A stretch of DNA of 64,000 nucleotides from Polaribacter sp. L3A8 (GCF_009796785.1 NZ_CP047026.1:4012501-4076500), one strand, 5' to 3'; positions 26,312 through 38,333 are shown, numbered from the stretch's first letter. Program-made: numbers and translations. The notes: generated by a model not told the origin, from the sequence alone.

Positions 26312-26830
26312 ATGACTAGAGAAGAGAAATCACAAGTAATACAAGATTTAACAGCAGTATTAGCAGGAACAAATACATTATATTTAGCAGATATCTCTGG
26401 ATTAGATGCACAAACTACCTCTAACTTACGTAGAGCTTGTTTTAAAGCAGATATTCAGTTATCAGTTGTTAAAAACACATTACTTGCAAAAGCAATGGAA
26501 GCTTCAGATAAAGAATTTGGAGACTTACCATCAGTATTAAAAGGTAATACATCAATGATGATTTCTGAAGCAGCTAATGCTCCAGCAAAATTAATCAAAG
26601 AATTCAGAAAGAAAACTAAAGATAGACCTATTTTAAAAGGTGCCTTTGCAGAAGAATCTGTTTACATTGGTGATGATCAATTAGATGCTTTAGTAGATAT
26701 TAAATCTAGAGAAGAGCTTATTGGTGAAATCATTGGATTATTACAGTCTCCAGCTAAAAATGTTATTTCAGCATTACAGTCAGGTGGACAAACACTTTCA
26801 GGTATTATCAAGACATTATCTGAAAAATAA
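26312..26830 (+). CDS. rplJ: 50S ribosomal protein uL10
   Basis: The 172-residue product is uL10, the stalk-base protein that anchors the bL12 dimers through its C-terminal helix. The N-terminus (MTREEKSQVIQDL) and the segment VVKNTLLAKA fit the family. It lies 19 bases after rplA and 51 bases before rplL. Confidence 0.97.
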   Translation: MTREEKSQVIQDLTAVLAGTNTLYLADISGLDAQTTSNLRRACFKADIQLSVVKNTLLAKAMEASDKEFGDLPSVLKGNTSMMISEAANAPAKLIKEFRKKTKDRPILKGAFAEESVYIGDDQLDALVDIKSREELIGEIIGLLQSPAKNVISALQSGGQTLSGIIKTLSEK

Positions 26831-26881
26831 TTACGCGCACAAATAAACTATAATAAAACAAAATTTTAAAAAACAATTACA

Positions 26882-27256
26882 ATGGCAGAATTAAAAGATT
26901 TCGCAGAACAATTAGTTAACTTAACAGTAAAAGAAGTTAATGAATTAGCTACTATCTTAAAAGATGAGTATGGTATTGAGCCAGCAGCAGCAGCAGTAGC
27001 AGTAGCAGGACCAGCAGCAGGAGGAGATGATGCAGCAGATGAGCAAACTGAGTTTGACGTAATCTTAACAGCAGCAGGTAGTTCTAAATTAGCAGTTGTA
27101 AAATTAGTTAAAGAATTAACTGGTTTAGGTTTAAAAGAAGCTAAAGGTATCGTAGATAGTGCTCCTGCAGCAGTAAAAGAAGGTGTATCTAAAGATGAGG
27201 CTGAAGGTCTTAAAAAATCTTTAGAAGAAGCTGGAGCTGAGGTAGAGCTTAAGTAA
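26882..27256 (+). CDS. rplL: 50S ribosomal protein bL12 (L7/L12)
   Basis: The 124-residue product has the N-terminal dimerisation helices, an alanine/glycine-rich hinge around residues 36-52 coded by runs of GCAGCA, and the C-terminal domain ([22 protein letters not shown]) that recruits translation factors. A hairpin at 27303-27341 lies between it and rpoB and may reduce read-through into the polymerase genes. Confidence 0.98.
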   Translation: MAELKDFAEQLVNLTVKEVNELATILKDEYGIEPAAAAVAVAGPAAGGDDAADEQTEFDVILTAAGSSKLAVVKLVKELTGLGLKEAKGIVDSAPAAVKEGVSKDEAEGLKKSLEEAGAEVELK

Positions 27257-27302
27257 GCTACATATCCCGAGTACGTTAAGGCGTAACGGGAAAACAAATT
27301 TA

Positions 27303-27341
27303 GGTTTAGGTACTAAGAACTAACGTTTTTAGACCTAAACC
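27303..27341 (+). terminator. Attenuator-like hairpin between rplL and rpoB
   Basis: A perfect 9-bp stem, GGTTTAGGT paired with ACCTAAACC, can be extended inward by CTAAGAA against TTTTTAG. Only a short broken T-run follows (ATTTTGTG). It sits where other bacteria have a partial terminator that sets the ratio of ribosomal to polymerase proteins. Confidence 0.55.
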
Positions 27342-27402
27342 ATTTTGTGTATATATTCGTTTTTTATTTTAATTTAGATTTTAATCAAAAAAATACTCTC
27401 TT

Positions 27403-30400
27403 TTGGCAACGAAAAACACTACTGAAAGAATCAACTTCGCTACTTCTCAAATGATTAAGGAATATCCAGACTTTTTGGATATTCAGGTAAAATCTTTTCA
27501 AGATTTTTTCCAACTTCAAACAAAGGCAGAAGAAAGAGGTGAAGAAGGTTTGTACAAAACCTTCATGGATAACTTTCCAATTACAGATACAAGAAATCAA
27601 TTTGTATTAGAATTTTTAGACTACTTTGTAGATCCGCCAAGATATTCAATACAAGAATGTATTGAAAGAGGTCTTACACACAGTGTGCCTTTAAAAGCAC
27701 GTCTTAAATTGTACTGTACAGACCCAGAACATGAAGATTTCGAAACAATTGTACAAGATGTTTATCTTGGTACAATTCCTTACATGACAAACTCAGGTAC
27801 CTTTGTAATTAATGGGGCAGAGCGTGTTGTGGTTTCTCAGTTACACAGATCACCTGGTGTATTCTTTGGACAATCTTTCCATGCAAATGGTACAAAATTA
27901 TATTCTGCAAGAGTAATTCCTTTTAAAGGTTCTTGGATAGAATTTGCTACCGATATCAATCAAGTAATGTATGCTTATATTGATAGAAAGAAAAAATTAC
28001 CAGTTACAACATTATTCAGAGCTATTGGTTTTGAAAGAGATAAAGATATTTTAGAGATTTTTGACCTTGCTGAAGAAGTAAAGGTATCTAAAGCTGGATT
28101 AAAAAAAGTATTAGGTCGCAAGTTAGCAGCTAGAGTTTTAAAAACTTGGCATGAAGATTTTGTAGATGAAGATACTGGTGAAGTTGTATCAATCGAAAGA
28201 AATGAAATTATTTTTGATCGTGATACCATTTTAGATAAAGAACATATTGATGAAATAATTGATGCAGGTGCTAAAACCGTTTTACTTCATAAAGAAGATA
28301 ACGATATGGCAGATTATGCTATTATTCACAATACACTACAAAAAGATCCTACCAATTCAGAAAAAGAAGCAGTAGAACATATTTATAGACAATTACGTAA
28401 TGCAGAACCGCCAGATGAAGAGACTGCAAGAGGTATTATAGATAAGTTATTCTTTTCTGAACAAAGATATAATTTAGGTGAAGTTGGTCGTTTTAGAATG
28501 AATACTAAACTTCAGTTAAATGAACCTATAGATCAAAAAGTATTAACGAAATTAGATATTATAACGATTATAAAATATCTTATTGAATTAATAAACTCTA
28601 AAGCAGAGGTAGATGATATTGATCACTTATCTAACAGACGTGTAAGAACTGTTGGTGAGCAATTAGCAGGTCAGTTTGGTGTTGGTTTAGCTCGTATGGC
28701 TAGAACAATTCGTGAGCGTATGAATGTACGTGATAACGAGGTGTTTACCCCTATCGATTTAATTAATGCAAAAACATTATCATCTGTAATTAACTCATTC
28801 TTTGGTACCAACCAATTATCTCAGTTTATGGATCAAACGAATCCATTAGCAGAGATTACTCACAAGCGTAGATTATCTGCTCTTGGACCTGGAGGTTTAT
28901 CTAGAGAAAGAGCTGGTTTTGAGGTGCGTGATGTTCACTATACTCATTATGGTCGTTTATGTCCTATTGAAACTCCAGAGGGACCAAATATTGGTTTAAT
29001 TTCTTCACTTTCTGTTTTTGCAAAAGTGAATAACTTAGGGTTTATAGAAACTCCATATAGAAAAGTTATTGAAGGTGTTGTTGGAAAAGAAGAACCAACT
29101 TATTTAAGTGCTGAGGAAGAAGAGGGAATGAAATTTGCTCAATCTAACTTAGAATTAAAAGAAGATGGAACTTTTATTGCAGAAAGAGTTATTGCACGTG
29201 AAGGAGGAGATTTCCCTGTAGTTAGTCCAGATGCGATTAATTATATGGATGTTGCACCTAACCAGATTGCATCAATTTCTGCATCTTTAATTCCTTTCTT
29301 GGAACATGATGATGCCAATAGAGCGTTGATGGGATCTAACATGATGCGTCAGGCAGTACCATTATTAAGACCAGAATCTCCAATTGTAGGTACAGGTTTA
29401 GAACGTAGAGTTGCAAAAGATTCTCGTATCTTAATCAATGCTGAAGGAGCAGGTGAGGTTACTTATGTAGATGCAAACAGAATTACAATTAAGTATGATA
29501 GATCTGATGAAGAAAAACTTGTAAGTTTTGAATCTGATGAAGTTTCTTATAACTTAATTAAATTTAGAAAAACCAATCAAGGAACAAACATCAACCTAAA
29601 ACCTATTGTTGAAACAGGAGATAGAGTTGAAGAAGGTCAAGTTCTTTGTGAAGGTTACGCAACACAAAAAGGAGAATTAGCTTTAGGTAGAAATATGAAA
29701 GTAGCCTTTATGCCTTGGAAAGGGTATAACTTTGAGGATGCAATTGTAATTTCTGAAAAAGTGGTTCGTGAAGATATATTTACATCTATACATATTGATG
29801 AGTATTCTTTAGACGTAAGAGATACAAAATTAGGAACTGAAGAGTTAACTAATGATATCCCTAACGTTTCTGAAGAAGCTACAAAAGATTTAGATGAAAA
29901 CGGAATGATTAGAATTGGAGCAGAGGTAAATCCTGGTGATATCTTAATTGGTAAAATTACACCAAAGGGAGAGTCTGATCCAACTCCAGAAGAAAAATTA
30001 TTACGTGCTATTTTTGGTGATAAAGCCGGTGATGTAAAAGATGCATCATTAAAAGCTTCTCCATCATTAAGAGGTGTAGTAATTGATAAGAAATTATTTA
30101 GAAGAGCTGTTAAAGATAAAAACAAGCGATTAAGAGATAAAGAAGCTGTATCTAAGTTAGAGGCATCTTTTGTATCTAAGTTCGAAGGTTTAAAAGATGT
30201 TTTAATAGACAAATTGTTTATGCTTATTAGCGGAAAAACTTCGCAAGGAGTTTATAATGATTTGGGTGAAGAAGTTTTACCAAAAGGTAAAAAATATACA
30301 CTTAAAATGTTAAATTCTGTAGATGATTATGTGCATTTAACAGGTTCTTGGACAACGGATAAAGAATTAAATAGTTTGGTAAGTGAATTAGTTCACAATT

Positions 30401-31212
30401 ACAAAATTAAAGTAAACGATTTACAAGGTTCTTTACGTCGTCAAAAATTTACAATCTCTGTAGGAGATGAATTACCAGCAGGTATTTTAAAACTTGCCAA
30501 AGTTTACATTGCTAAGAAACGTAAATTAAAAGTTGGTGATAAAATGGCAGGTCGTCACGGTAATAAAGGTATTGTAGCTCGTATTGTAAGAGCAGAAGAT
30601 ATGCCTTTCTTAGAAGACGGAACTCCAGTAGATATTGTATTAAATCCATTAGGGGTACCTTCTCGTATGAACATTGGTCAGATTTATGAAACTGTTCTTG
30701 GTTGGGCAGGTCAAAAATTAGGAACTAAATATGCAACACCAATTTTTGATGGTGCATCTTTAGAACAAATCAATGAGATTACAGATACAGCAGGTGTACC
30801 AAGATTTGGACATACTTATTTATATGATGGTGGAACAGGAAAACGTTTTGATCAACCGGCAACAGTTGGTATCATTTATATGATCAAGTTAGGTCACATG
30901 ATTGATGATAAGATGCACGCTCGTTCTATAGGACCATACTCTTTAATTACGCAACAACCTTTAGGAGGTAAAGCGCAATTTGGAGGGCAACGTTTTGGAG
31001 AGATGGAAGTATGGGCACTTGAGGCTTATGGAGCTTCAAGTATCTTAAGAGAAATCTTAACTGTAAAATCTGATGATGTAATGGGTAGAGCTAAAACATA
31101 CGAAAGTATTGTGAAAGGTGAAGCTATGCCAGAACCAGGTTTACCAGAGTCGTTTAACGTATTAATGCATGAACTTAAAGGTTTAGGTTTAGACGTTAGA
31201 TTAGAAGAATAA
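27403..31212 (+). CDS. rpoB: DNA-directed RNA polymerase subunit beta
   Basis: The 1269-residue product is the beta subunit of RNA polymerase. The rifampicin-pocket region ([20 protein letters not shown]) lies near residue 475 and the catalytic-loop motif [12 protein letters not shown] near residue 1045. The start is TTG at 27403, giving [13 protein letters not shown], which matches the usual flavobacterial N-terminus; no ATG is suitably placed. It is followed by rpoC after a 95-base gap filled with short repeats. Confidence 0.98.
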   Translation: MATKNTTERINFATSQMIKEYPDFLDIQVKSFQDFFQLQTKAEERGEEGLYKTFMDNFPITDTRNQFVLEFLDYFVDPPRYSIQECIERGLTHSVPLKARLKLYCTDPEHEDFETIVQDVYLGTIPYMTNSGTFVINGAERVVVSQLHRSPGVFFGQSFHANGTKLYSARVIPFKGSWIEFATDINQVMYAYIDRKKKLPVTTLFRAIGFERDKDILEIFDLAEEVKVSKAGLKKVLGRKLAARVLKTWHEDFVDEDTGEVVSIERNEIIFDRDTILDKEHIDEIIDAGAKTVLLHKEDNDMADYAIIHNTLQKDPTNSEKEAVEHIYRQLRNAEPPDEETARGIIDKLFFSEQRYNLGEVGRFRMNTKLQLNEPIDQKVLTKLDIITIIKYLIELINSKAEVDDIDHLSNRRVRTVGEQLAGQFGVGLARMARTIRERMNVRDNEVFTPIDLINAKTLSSVINSFFGTNQLSQFMDQTNPLAEITHKRRLSALGPGGLSRERAGFEVRDVHYTHYGRLCPIETPEGPNIGLISSLSVFAKVNNLGFIETPYRKVIEGVVGKEEPTYLSAEEEEGMKFAQSNLELKEDGTFIAERVIAREGGDFPVVSPDAINYMDVAPNQIASISASLIPFLEHDDANRALMGSNMMRQAVPLLRPESPIVGTGLERRVAKDSRILINAEGAGEVTYVDANRITIKYDRSDEEKLVSFESDEVSYNLIKFRKTNQGTNINLKPIVETGDRVEEGQVLCEGYATQKGELALGRNMKVAFMPWKGYNFEDAIVISEKVVREDIFTSIHIDEYSLDVRDTKLGTEELTNDIPNVSEEATKDLDENGMIRIGAEVNPGDILIGKITPKGESDPTPEEKLLRAIFGDKAGDVKDASLKASPSLRGVVIDKKLFRRAVKDKNKRLRDKEAVSKLEASFVSKFEGLKDVLIDKLFMLISGKTSQGVYNDLGEEVLPKGKKYTLKMLNSVDDYVHLTGSWTTDKELNSLVSELVHNYKIKVNDLQGSLRRQKFTISVGDELPAGILKLAKVYIAKKRKLKVGDKMAGRHGNKGIVARIVRAEDMPFLEDGTPVDIVLNPLGVPSRMNIGQIYETVLGWAGQKLGTKYATPIFDGASLEQINEITDTAGVPRFGHTYLYDGGTGKRFDQPATVGIIYMIKLGHMIDDKMHARSIGPYSLITQQPLGGKAQFGGQRFGEMEVWALEAYGASSILREILTVKSDDVMGRAKTYESIVKGEAMPEPGLPESFNVLMHELKGLGLDVRLEE

Positions 31213-31216
31213 TTTT

Positions 31217-31297
31217 AGTAAACAGTCATCAGTATTCAGTGGCAAGTCGGCTTCTGAATACTGTTTACTGAATACTGCCAACTGAATACTGAATACT
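31217..31297. repeat. Degenerate heptamer repeats between rpoB and rpoC
   Basis: The 95-base rpoB-rpoC gap is almost entirely made of copies of a seven-base unit related to ACTGAAT, in both orientations. AGTAAACAG at 31217-31225 pairs with CTGTTTACT at 31261-31269, and CAGTATTCAGT pairs with ACTGAATACTG further in. The transcript can therefore form a large hairpin inside the operon. The unit resembles the GATAACT array at 20444. Confidence 0.75.
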
Positions 31298-31307
31298 TTT
31301 TAAAGAC

Positions 31308-34300
31308 ATGGCAAGAAAACAAGAGAAATACACTGTAAAAAAGTTTAACAAAATCTCAATTGGTTTATCATCACCAGAAGCTATTTTAGAAATTTCTAAG
31401 GGTGAAGTTTTAAAACCAGAAACTATAAATTACCGTACACATAAGCCAGAAAGAGATGGTTTATTTTGTGAGCGTATTTTTGGTCCTGTAAAGGATTATG
31501 AATGTGCTTGTGGAAAGTACAAAAGAATTCGCTACAAAGGTATCGTTTGTGATAGATGTGGTGTAGAAGTAACTGAAAAGAAAGTACGTAGAGATAGAGT
31601 AGGGCATATCAACTTGGTAGTTCCTGTTGCTCATATTTGGTACTTTAGATCATTGCCTAACAAAATGGGATACCTTTTAGGTTTACCATCTAAGAAGTTA
31701 GACATGATTATTTACTACGAACGTTATGTAGTAATTCAACCAGGTATTGCAAAAAATGTGGAAGGAGAACCATTACAAAAAATGGATTTCTTAACGGAAG
31801 AAGAATATTTAGATATTGCTGATGAGTTACCACAAGATAACCAATACTTAGACGATACAGACCCTAATAAGTTTATCGCTAAAATGGGTGCTGAATGTTT
31901 AATTGATTTATTAGCACGTATCGATTTAGATGGGTTGTCTTTTGAATTAAGACATAAAGCAAATACAGAAACGTCTAAACAACGTAAAACTGAAGCTTTA
32001 AAGCGTTTAAATGTTGTTGAAGCATTTAGAGATTCTCAAAAAAATAGAGAAAATCATCCAGAATGGATGATCATGAAAGCAATTCCGGTAATTCCACCAG
32101 AATTAAGACCTTTAGTTCCTTTAGATGGAGGACGTTTTGCTACTTCAGATTTAAATGATTTATATAGAAGAGTTATTATTAGAAACAATCGTTTAAAAAG
32201 ATTGGTAGAAATAAAAGCTCCTGAAGTTATTTTACGTAATGAGAAACGTATGTTGCAAGAATCTGTAGATTCATTATTTGACAACACTCGTAAATCATCT
32301 GCAGTAAAAACAGAATCTAACAGACCTTTAAAATCTTTATCAGATTCATTAAAAGGTAAACAAGGACGTTTCCGTCAGAATTTATTAGGAAAACGTGTTG
32401 ATTATTCTGCACGTTCTGTAATTGTTGTTGGACCAGAATTAAGACTGTCAGAATGTGGTATACCTAAAGATATGGCAGCTGAACTTTATAAGCCTTTTGT
32501 AATTAGAAAATTAATTGAAAGAGGGATTGTAAAAACGGTTAAATCTGCAAAGAAAATAATAGATAGAAAAGAACCAGTTGTTTGGGATATTTTAGAAAAT
32601 GTAATTAAAGGACATCCAATTTTATTAAACAGGGCTCCTACTTTACACAGACTTGGTATACAAGCATTTCAACCAAAATTAATTGAGGGTAAAGCGATTC
32701 AATTACATCCACTTGCATGTTCGGCCTTTAATGCCGATTTTGATGGGGATCAAATGGCGGTTCACTTACCATTAGGACCAGAAGCTATTTTAGAAGCACA
32801 ATTATTAATGTTGGCTTCTCATAATATCTTAAATCCTGCAAATGGTGCTCCAGTAACAGTTCCTTCTCAGGATATGGTACTTGGTTTATATTATATGACT
32901 AAAGAAAGAATCTCTACTCCAGAAGTTAAAATTAAAGGAGAAGGATTAACTTTTTATTCACCAGAAGAAGTAACAATTGCTTTTAACGAAGAAATGGTAG
33001 ACTTAAATGCTGGAATAAAAGTAAGAACTTATGATGTTGACGAGAATGGAGAACAAGTTAGAAAAATTATAAAAACTACTGTTGGTAGAGTTTTATTTAA
33101 TGAAGTTGTTCCTGCCAAAGCTGGTTATATTAATGAGGTATTAACTAAGAAAAATTTACGTGGTATTATTGGTGGTATTTTAAAAGCTACAGATATTCCT
33201 ACAACAGGAGATTTCTTAGATCAGATAAAAAATATGGGATATAAATTTGCCTTCCAAGGTGGTTTATCATTCTCATTAGGGGATATCATTATTCCTAAAG
33301 AAAAACAATCTATGATTGATGAAGCCAATAAAGAGGTAGATATCATTGTAGGTAACTATAACATGGGTATGTTAACGCAAAAAGAGCGTTACAATCAGGT
33401 AATTGATGTTTGGGGTTCTACCAACAACAGATTAACTGAGTTATCTATGAAAAACTTACGTGAAGATCAACAAGGTTTCAACTCAGTATACATGATGCTT
33501 GATTCTGGTGCAAGGGGTTCTAAAGAACAAATTCGTCAGTTAACAGGTATGCGTGGATTAATGGCAAAACCTAAGAAATCTACAGCAGGTGGTGGAGAAA
33601 TTATTGAGAATCCGATTCTTTCTAACTTTAAGGAAGGTTTATCAATTCTTGAATACTTTATCTCTACTCACGGTGCGCGTAAAGGACTTGCAGATACCGC
33701 TTTAAAAACGGCAGATGCTGGTTACTTAACACGTAGATTGGTAGATGTTTCTCAAGATGTTATTGTAAACGAAGAAGATTGTGGTACATTAAGAGGTTTA
33801 GAAGTTGCTCCATTAAAGAAAAATGATGAGATTGTAGAATCTTTATCAGATAGAATTGAAGGGCGTGTTTCTTTACAAGATGTTTATCATCCATTAACAG
33901 AAGAACTTATATTAGAAGCAAATCAAGCAATTACTTCTAAATTAGCTGAAGCTGTAGAAAAATCTGGAATTGATAAATTAGAAGTAAGATCTCCATTAAC
34001 TTGTGAGTCTACTAGAGGTATCTGTGCAAAATGTTACGGACAAAGTTTATCTACTCTTAGTAAAGTACAAATTGGTGAAGCAGTTGGTGTTATTGCAGCA
34101 CAATCTATTGGTGAGCCTGGTACACAGTTAACATTACGTACTTTCCACGTTGGTGGGGTTGCAGGTAATATTTCTGAAGAGAATAAATTAATAGCTAAGT
34201 TTGAAGGTAAAGTTGTTATCGATGATTTACGTACAGTTGTTGGAAAAGACAATGATGGTAAATCAATTGATATTGTAATATCTAGAACTGCAGAGATTAA

Positions 34301-35582
34301 AATTATTGATAAGAAAACAGGAATTACTCAGAGTACAAATATTTTACCTTACGGTTCTATTATCTTTGATAAAGAACGTAAATCGATTAAAAAAGGTGAA
34401 GTAATTGTTCAATGGGATCCATTTAATGGTGTAATTGTTTCTGAATTCGGTGGAAAAGTGAAGTTTGATAACTTACAACAAGGTATTAATTACTCTGTAG
34501 AAGTTGATGAGCAAACAGGTTTCCAAGAGATTGTAATGATCGATTCTAAGAACAAAAAACTAATTGCTTCTTTAATTATTGAAGATAATGATGGTAACGC
34601 ATTACGTTCATACAGTTTACCTTTAGGTGCACACTTAATGGTTACTGATGGAGATAAAGTTGATGCCGGTCATACATTAGTTAAAATTCCTAGAAAATCT
34701 GGTAAAGCAGGGGATATTACAGGAGGTTTACCACGTGTAACAGAATTATTTGAAGCACGTAATCCTTCTAACCCATCTGTAGTTTCAGAAATTGACGGTG
34801 TTGTTTCTTTCGGGAAAATTAAGCGTGGAAATAGAGAAATTATTGTTGAGTCTAAAACTGGAGATATTAGTAAGTATTTAGTTAAGCTTTCTAACCAGAT
34901 CTTAGTTCAAGAGAATGACTTTATTAAAGCAGGTATGCCATTATCAGACGGAGCAACAACTCCTTCAGATATTTTAAGAATTCAAGGACCATCTGCAGTA
35001 CAAGAATACTTAGTAAATGAAATACAAGAAGTATATCGTTTACAGGGTGTGAAGATTAACGACAAACATTTTGAAGTTGTTGTACGTCAAATGATGCGTA
35101 AAGTTAAAATTATAGATTCTGGAGATACATTATTCTTAGAGAATCAATTAATTCATAAAATTGACTTTATTCAGGATAACGATGCAATCTACGGAATGAA
35201 AGTTGTTGAAGATGCTGGAGATTCTGAAAACTTAGTAGCAGGTCAAATTATTTCTGCACGTCAATTAAGAGATGAAAATTCTTTATTAAGAAGAAATGAT
35301 CAAAACTTAGTAGAAGCAAGAGATGCTAAACCAGCAACGGCAGAGCAAGTATTACAAGGTATTACAAGAGCATCACTACAAACAAAATCGTTTATTTCTG
35401 CAGCTTCCTTCCAGGAAACTACAAAAGTATTAAACGAAGCTGCTGTAAGTGGTAAAATAGATACTTTAGAAGGTCTTAAAGAAAATGTAATTGTTGGTAA
35501 GAGAATTCCAGCAGGTACAGGAATGAGATCTTATGAAAAAATTCTAGTTGGTTCTAAAGACGAAATGGAAAAAAGTTTCTAA
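31308..35582 (+). CDS. rpoC: DNA-directed RNA polymerase subunit beta'
   Basis: The 1424-residue product is the beta' subunit. The N-terminal zinc site is [19 protein letters not shown], and the catalytic magnesium motif NADFDGDQM lies near residue 475 with its three aspartates intact. A second zinc site appears as [13 protein letters not shown] near residue 900. The bridge-helix and trigger-loop region ([17 protein letters not shown]) follows. Length is normal for Bacteroidota. A strong terminator follows at 35611. Confidence 0.98.
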   Translation: MARKQEKYTVKKFNKISIGLSSPEAILEISKGEVLKPETINYRTHKPERDGLFCERIFGPVKDYECACGKYKRIRYKGIVCDRCGVEVTEKKVRRDRVGHINLVVPVAHIWYFRSLPNKMGYLLGLPSKKLDMIIYYERYVVIQPGIAKNVEGEPLQKMDFLTEEEYLDIADELPQDNQYLDDTDPNKFIAKMGAECLIDLLARIDLDGLSFELRHKANTETSKQRKTEALKRLNVVEAFRDSQKNRENHPEWMIMKAIPVIPPELRPLVPLDGGRFATSDLNDLYRRVIIRNNRLKRLVEIKAPEVILRNEKRMLQESVDSLFDNTRKSSAVKTESNRPLKSLSDSLKGKQGRFRQNLLGKRVDYSARSVIVVGPELRLSECGIPKDMAAELYKPFVIRKLIERGIVKTVKSAKKIIDRKEPVVWDILENVIKGHPILLNRAPTLHRLGIQAFQPKLIEGKAIQLHPLACSAFNADFDGDQMAVHLPLGPEAILEAQLLMLASHNILNPANGAPVTVPSQDMVLGLYYMTKERISTPEVKIKGEGLTFYSPEEVTIAFNEEMVDLNAGIKVRTYDVDENGEQVRKIIKTTVGRVLFNEVVPAKAGYINEVLTKKNLRGIIGGILKATDIPTTGDFLDQIKNMGYKFAFQGGLSFSLGDIIIPKEKQSMIDEANKEVDIIVGNYNMGMLTQKERYNQVIDVWGSTNNRLTELSMKNLREDQQGFNSVYMMLDSGARGSKEQIRQLTGMRGLMAKPKKSTAGGGEIIENPILSNFKEGLSILEYFISTHGARKGLADTALKTADAGYLTRRLVDVSQDVIVNEEDCGTLRGLEVAPLKKNDEIVESLSDRIEGRVSLQDVYHPLTEELILEANQAITSKLAEAVEKSGIDKLEVRSPLTCESTRGICAKCYGQSLSTLSKVQIGEAVGVIAAQSIGEPGTQLTLRTFHVGGVAGNISEENKLIAKFEGKVVIDDLRTVVGKDNDGKSIDIVISRTAEIKIIDKKTGITQSTNILPYGSIIFDKERKSIKKGEVIVQWDPFNGVIVSEFGGKVKFDNLQQGINYSVEVDEQTGFQEIVMIDSKNKKLIASLIIEDNDGNALRSYSLPLGAHLMVTDGDKVDAGHTLVKIPRKSGKAGDITGGLPRVTELFEARNPSNPSVVSEIDGVVSFGKIKRGNREIIVESKTGDISKYLVKLSNQILVQENDFIKAGMPLSDGATTPSDILRIQGPSAVQEYLVNEIQEVYRLQGVKINDKHFEVVVRQMMRKVKIIDSGDTLFLENQLIHKIDFIQDNDAIYGMKVVEDAGDSENLVAGQIISARQLRDENSLLRRNDQNLVEARDAKPATAEQVLQGITRASLQTKSFISAASFQETTKVLNEAAVSGKIDTLEGLKENVIVGKRIPAGTGMRSYEKILVGSKDEMEKSF

Positions 35583-35610
35583 ATAAACGTTTTTAACGTT
35601 ATAATTTTTT

Positions 35611-35667
35611 AAAAGTTGAATTGTTTGCTGTAACTTATTACACTATTCAATTCAACTTTTTTTTTTA
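35611..35667 (+). terminator. Intrinsic terminator of the rpoBC operon
   Basis: A 10-bp or longer perfect stem, AGTTGAATTG paired with CAATTCAACT, is followed by ten T residues. It lies 28 bases after the rpoC stop. Confidence 0.9.
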
Positions 35668-35673
35668 TTTCTT

Positions 35674-35722
35674 CTCGAGCGCAGTCGAGAGGTTTATAAT
35701 TTAGGTTTCGACTGCGCTCGAC
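35674..35722. repeat. Paired TCGAGCGCAGTCGA palindromic element
   Basis: CTCGAGCGCAGTCGAG at 35674-35689 and its inverted partner TTCGACTGCGCTCGA at 35707-35721 can form a stem around an 18-base spacer. From memory this sequence recurs widely between genes in Flavobacteriaceae. It is GC-rich compared with its surroundings, which supports an interspersed repeat. Confidence 0.7.
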
Positions 35723-35739
35723 CTGACAAATTTATTAAA

Positions 35740-36051
35740 ATGGAAGAAGATCAAAACAAAGACGGACAAATAAATATAGAATTAGATCAAGAAATTGCGG
35801 AAGGAACGTATTCTAATTTGGCAATTATTAATCATTCTATGTCAGAATTTATTGTAGATTTTATTAATATTATGCCAGGTGTACCAAAGGCCAAAGTGAA
35901 ATCGAGAATTATATTAACTCCTCAGCACGCAAAAAGGTTAACCCAAGCTTTAGCAGATAATGTTAGAAAGTTTGAACAAGCCCATGGAGAAATTAAAGAT
36001 TATGAACAACCTCCAATTCCAATGAATTTTGGACCTACAGGTCAAGCTTAA
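35740..36051 (+). CDS. DUF3467 family protein
   Basis: The 103-residue product belongs to DUF3467, a family of small cytoplasmic proteins of unknown function found across bacteria. The conserved stretch YSNLAIINHSMSEFIVDF, the segment MPGVPKAKVKSRIILTP and the glutamine-rich QALADNVRKFEQ follow the family. In Bacteroidota it often lies near rpoC, as here. It has its own terminator at 36058. I cannot assign a role. Confidence 0.88.
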   Translation: MEEDQNKDGQINIELDQEIAEGTYSNLAIINHSMSEFIVDFINIMPGVPKAKVKSRIILTPQHAKRLTQALADNVRKFEQAHGEIKDYEQPPIPMNFGPTGQA

Positions 36052-36057
36052 TATATT

Positions 36058-36086
36058 AAAGACTGCTTTTAAAGCGGTCTTTTTTG
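36058..36086 (+). terminator. Intrinsic terminator of the DUF3467 gene
   Basis: The stem AAAGACTGCTTT pairs with AAAGCGGTCTTT using one G-U pair and runs into six T residues. Confidence 0.85.
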
Positions 36087-36270
36087 TTTTTAGTTTAGAA
36101 TGAATTATTTGGGTAATATAATAAAGGTTAAAAAACGATATAACAATTTATATTAGTTACTAAAAAGGTATTATATACTTTAGAACTAAGTGTTGTTAGG
36201 TACTTTTAAAGTTAGGTATGTGAGGTATCTAAAGGTGTTTGTAAACTTGTTTTTTTAGATCTAATAAAAT

Positions 36271-37158
36271 CTAAATAATGGTTTCTATTTGCCTACTTTT
36301 CTTTTTTAAGACATCATAATATAAAAAATCGATTATTTCTTTTTTACATTGATAAATTGGTCTTGAATTCCAACTATGATTTCCGTTTTGTACGCTGTAT
36401 AAATAATACGGTTTGTTTATAGATTTTAGTTTATTCGCAATCGCTTTAGATCCAAATAATTTTAAATACCCAGCAGACTCTAACGTGCAGAAATGATGTG
36501 GGGCTATGTTGTATGGTACTAATCTATCTTGTATTCCATGAAACAATTGCGTAGGAATTGCTGTTTCTTTGGTGATGTTGTTAGTAGAAGTTATTGCGCC
36601 TGCCATAGCTATAATACCGGCAAATTTAAAATTGCGATTTAATATTTTATTATTATAAACATAGGCTAAATTTAAAACGGCTTCTGCGCCTGCACTAGAA
36701 CCTACTAATATTATTTTGTTAGGGTCTATTTTAAACTTGTTTTGATGTCTTAAAAAATAGTTTACAGCATAACTAATATCTTTAGATGTATCGTTAAAAG
36801 CAGCTACTTTTAATGCTGCTTTTGTTGTACACCCAAAACCTGTGCCTTTCATGGTTAATCGATAAGATATCGATGCAACAGCGTACCCATATTGGGCCAT
36901 TTCTTTGGCAAAATCAGTAGAAACTTTATCTTTTCTATCACCTCCAGAAAAACCACCACCATGAACATAAATCAACAAAGGAACTTTACCTTTTATTTTT
37001 TTAGGTTTATAAAAATCTAACTTTATATTTTTCTCTTTTTTTATCCTCTGATACGTATAGGTTCTCTTAGAAAATTTAGTGTTTTTTTCTAAATATCTTT
37101 CTTGTGAAAAAGTATTTAGAAAGAATATTATAAAAAAAAGAGAGAAGCTAGTTTTCAT
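36271..37158 (-). CDS. Exported alpha/beta hydrolase (esterase/lipase type)
   Basis: The 295-residue product has a signal peptide (MKTSFSLFFIIFFLNTFS) and an alpha/beta-hydrolase fold of the hormone-sensitive-lipase/BD-FAE kind. The oxyanion-hole motif HGGGF is at residues 66-70, the nucleophile S155 sits in GSSAG, and D211 and H261 (NGNHSW) are the likely rest of the triad. It probably deacylates small esters or sugar acetates in the periplasm. It lies six bases behind the acetyltransferase-like gene on the same strand, so the two may work on the same acylated substrate; that is inference. Confidence 0.85.
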   Translation of the reverse strand: MKTSFSLFFIIFFLNTFSQERYLEKNTKFSKRTYTYQRIKKEKNIKLDFYKPKKIKGKVPLLIYVHGGGFSGGDRKDKVSTDFAKEMAQYGYAVASISYRLTMKGTGFGCTTKAALKVAAFNDTSKDISYAVNYFLRHQNKFKIDPNKIILVGSSAGAEAVLNLAYVYNNKILNRNFKFAGIIAMAGAITSTNNITKETAIPTQLFHGIQDRLVPYNIAPHHFCTLESAGYLKLFGSKAIANKLKSINKPYYLYSVQNGNHSWNSRPIYQCKKEIIDFLYYDVLKKKSRQIETII

Positions 37159-37164
37159 TTTAGA

Positions 37165-38253
37165 TTATGTTTTTACTTTATTTATAATCTTCCTTAAATT
37201 TAGGTATAAAAAAGTATTTGTTTTGGCATAATAAAAAGATAATATACAAACTGAGACTAAGAATAAGATAGCCCCAAAGATTGCTTCTGTAGGTGTTAAG
37301 TTCTTACCAATGATATTTTTTAAGCCATAACCGGTAAAGCTTCCGTAAATTATAATAAAATGAATTACATAAATAGAAAGTGTTTTTTGTCCTATCTTTA
37401 AAATTAAAGGGGTTTTTAAATATTTTTCGAAGCTATAAAAAAAGGCGAAAATTAATAACACATTTCCAAACCTTGTAAAGAGGTAATTATAGCTAGCCGA
37501 ATCCATTAACAGTTGAGAGTTTAATAATTTTGAAAAAAAAACGAGTATATTTGAAGAGCACAAAATTAAAATGATTCCAAAAGTGATAAAAGAAGTTATG
37601 ATTATTTTCTTAAAACTTTTTTTCAATAAATTTTTATGAAAAATTGTTGCTAAAAATGCACCAAAGAAAACATAACCAGACCAAGGAATAATTGTAAATA
37701 TAGATCCGTTACTTTTAGAAATGTAATTGTTTAAAAAGAGTGGGATTGATGTTGCATTTAAGGTTCTATATAAGGGTTCTGTTATAAATATACCAACACC
37801 AAAGGTTAATGTGATTATAGAGAAAAGAATCGTTTTTTTGTTGCAAATAAAATATAAACAAATAATTAATATTAGGCTTAAACCTATTATCTGTAGTACA
37901 TCAATTACTAAAAAGTAAGTATTAAATTTTGCTGCCAACCAACCCAATATAGGAACCCTTAACAAATAACCAAGACCAATTAAAAAGAAACCTCTTGTGA
38001 TCCCTTTTATCATTCTTTGTTTTTCTAATCCTTTCTCTTTTGCTTTTAATAAAAGATACGTAAAAATTAAACCAGAAATAGTAAAAAATGTAGGAGCTGT
38101 TATACCTCTAAAATAAGACCAAATAATAAAAGCTGGATCGTTTAAATCTCTATAAGAAACTGCCAATAGCGTATCTATAAAATGCCCTTGAAGCATCATT
38201 AAGATTGCAAAAGCTCTAACAATATCAATAAAATACAACCTGTTTATATCCAC
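37165..38253 (-). CDS. Multi-pass heparan-alpha-glucosaminide N-acetyltransferase-like protein (DUF1624)
   Basis: The 362-residue product has about ten membrane helices and begins RLYFIDIVRAFAILMMLQGH, the typical DUF1624/HGSNAT start with a conserved aspartate and histidine. Proteins of this family move acetyl groups across a membrane in the human lysosomal enzyme; bacterial members are mostly uncharacterised. It is followed six bases later by the exported hydrolase gene, which suggests an operon concerned with acyl groups on an envelope polymer. This context argument is inference. Confidence 0.75.
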   Translation of the reverse strand: MDINRLYFIDIVRAFAILMMLQGHFIDTLLAVSYRDLNDPAFIIWSYFRGITAPTFFTISGLIFTYLLLKAKEKGLEKQRMIKGITRGFFLIGLGYLLRVPILGWLAAKFNTYFLVIDVLQIIGLSLILIICLYFICNKKTILFSIITLTFGVGIFITEPLYRTLNATSIPLFLNNYISKSNGSIFTIIPWSGYVFFGAFLATIFHKNLLKKSFKKIIITSFITFGIILILCSSNILVFFSKLLNSQLLMDSASYNYLFTRFGNVLLIFAFFYSFEKYLKTPLILKIGQKTLSIYVIHFIIIYGSFTGYGLKNIIGKNLTPTEAIFGAILFLVSVCILSFYYAKTNTFLYLNLRKIINKVKT

Positions 38254-38333
38254 AGAAATAATATAATTTCTGTTAAAGATAAGCGAATTTATAAGTTATA
38301 TAATTAATTTTAATGTTTTAGATGGTATTTAAA

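Noticed and set aside
26866..27297. Long minus-strand frame over rplL, and similar frames over rpoB, rpoC and uvrA
   Set aside because: They are antisense shadows of strongly coding genes with no family features of their own.
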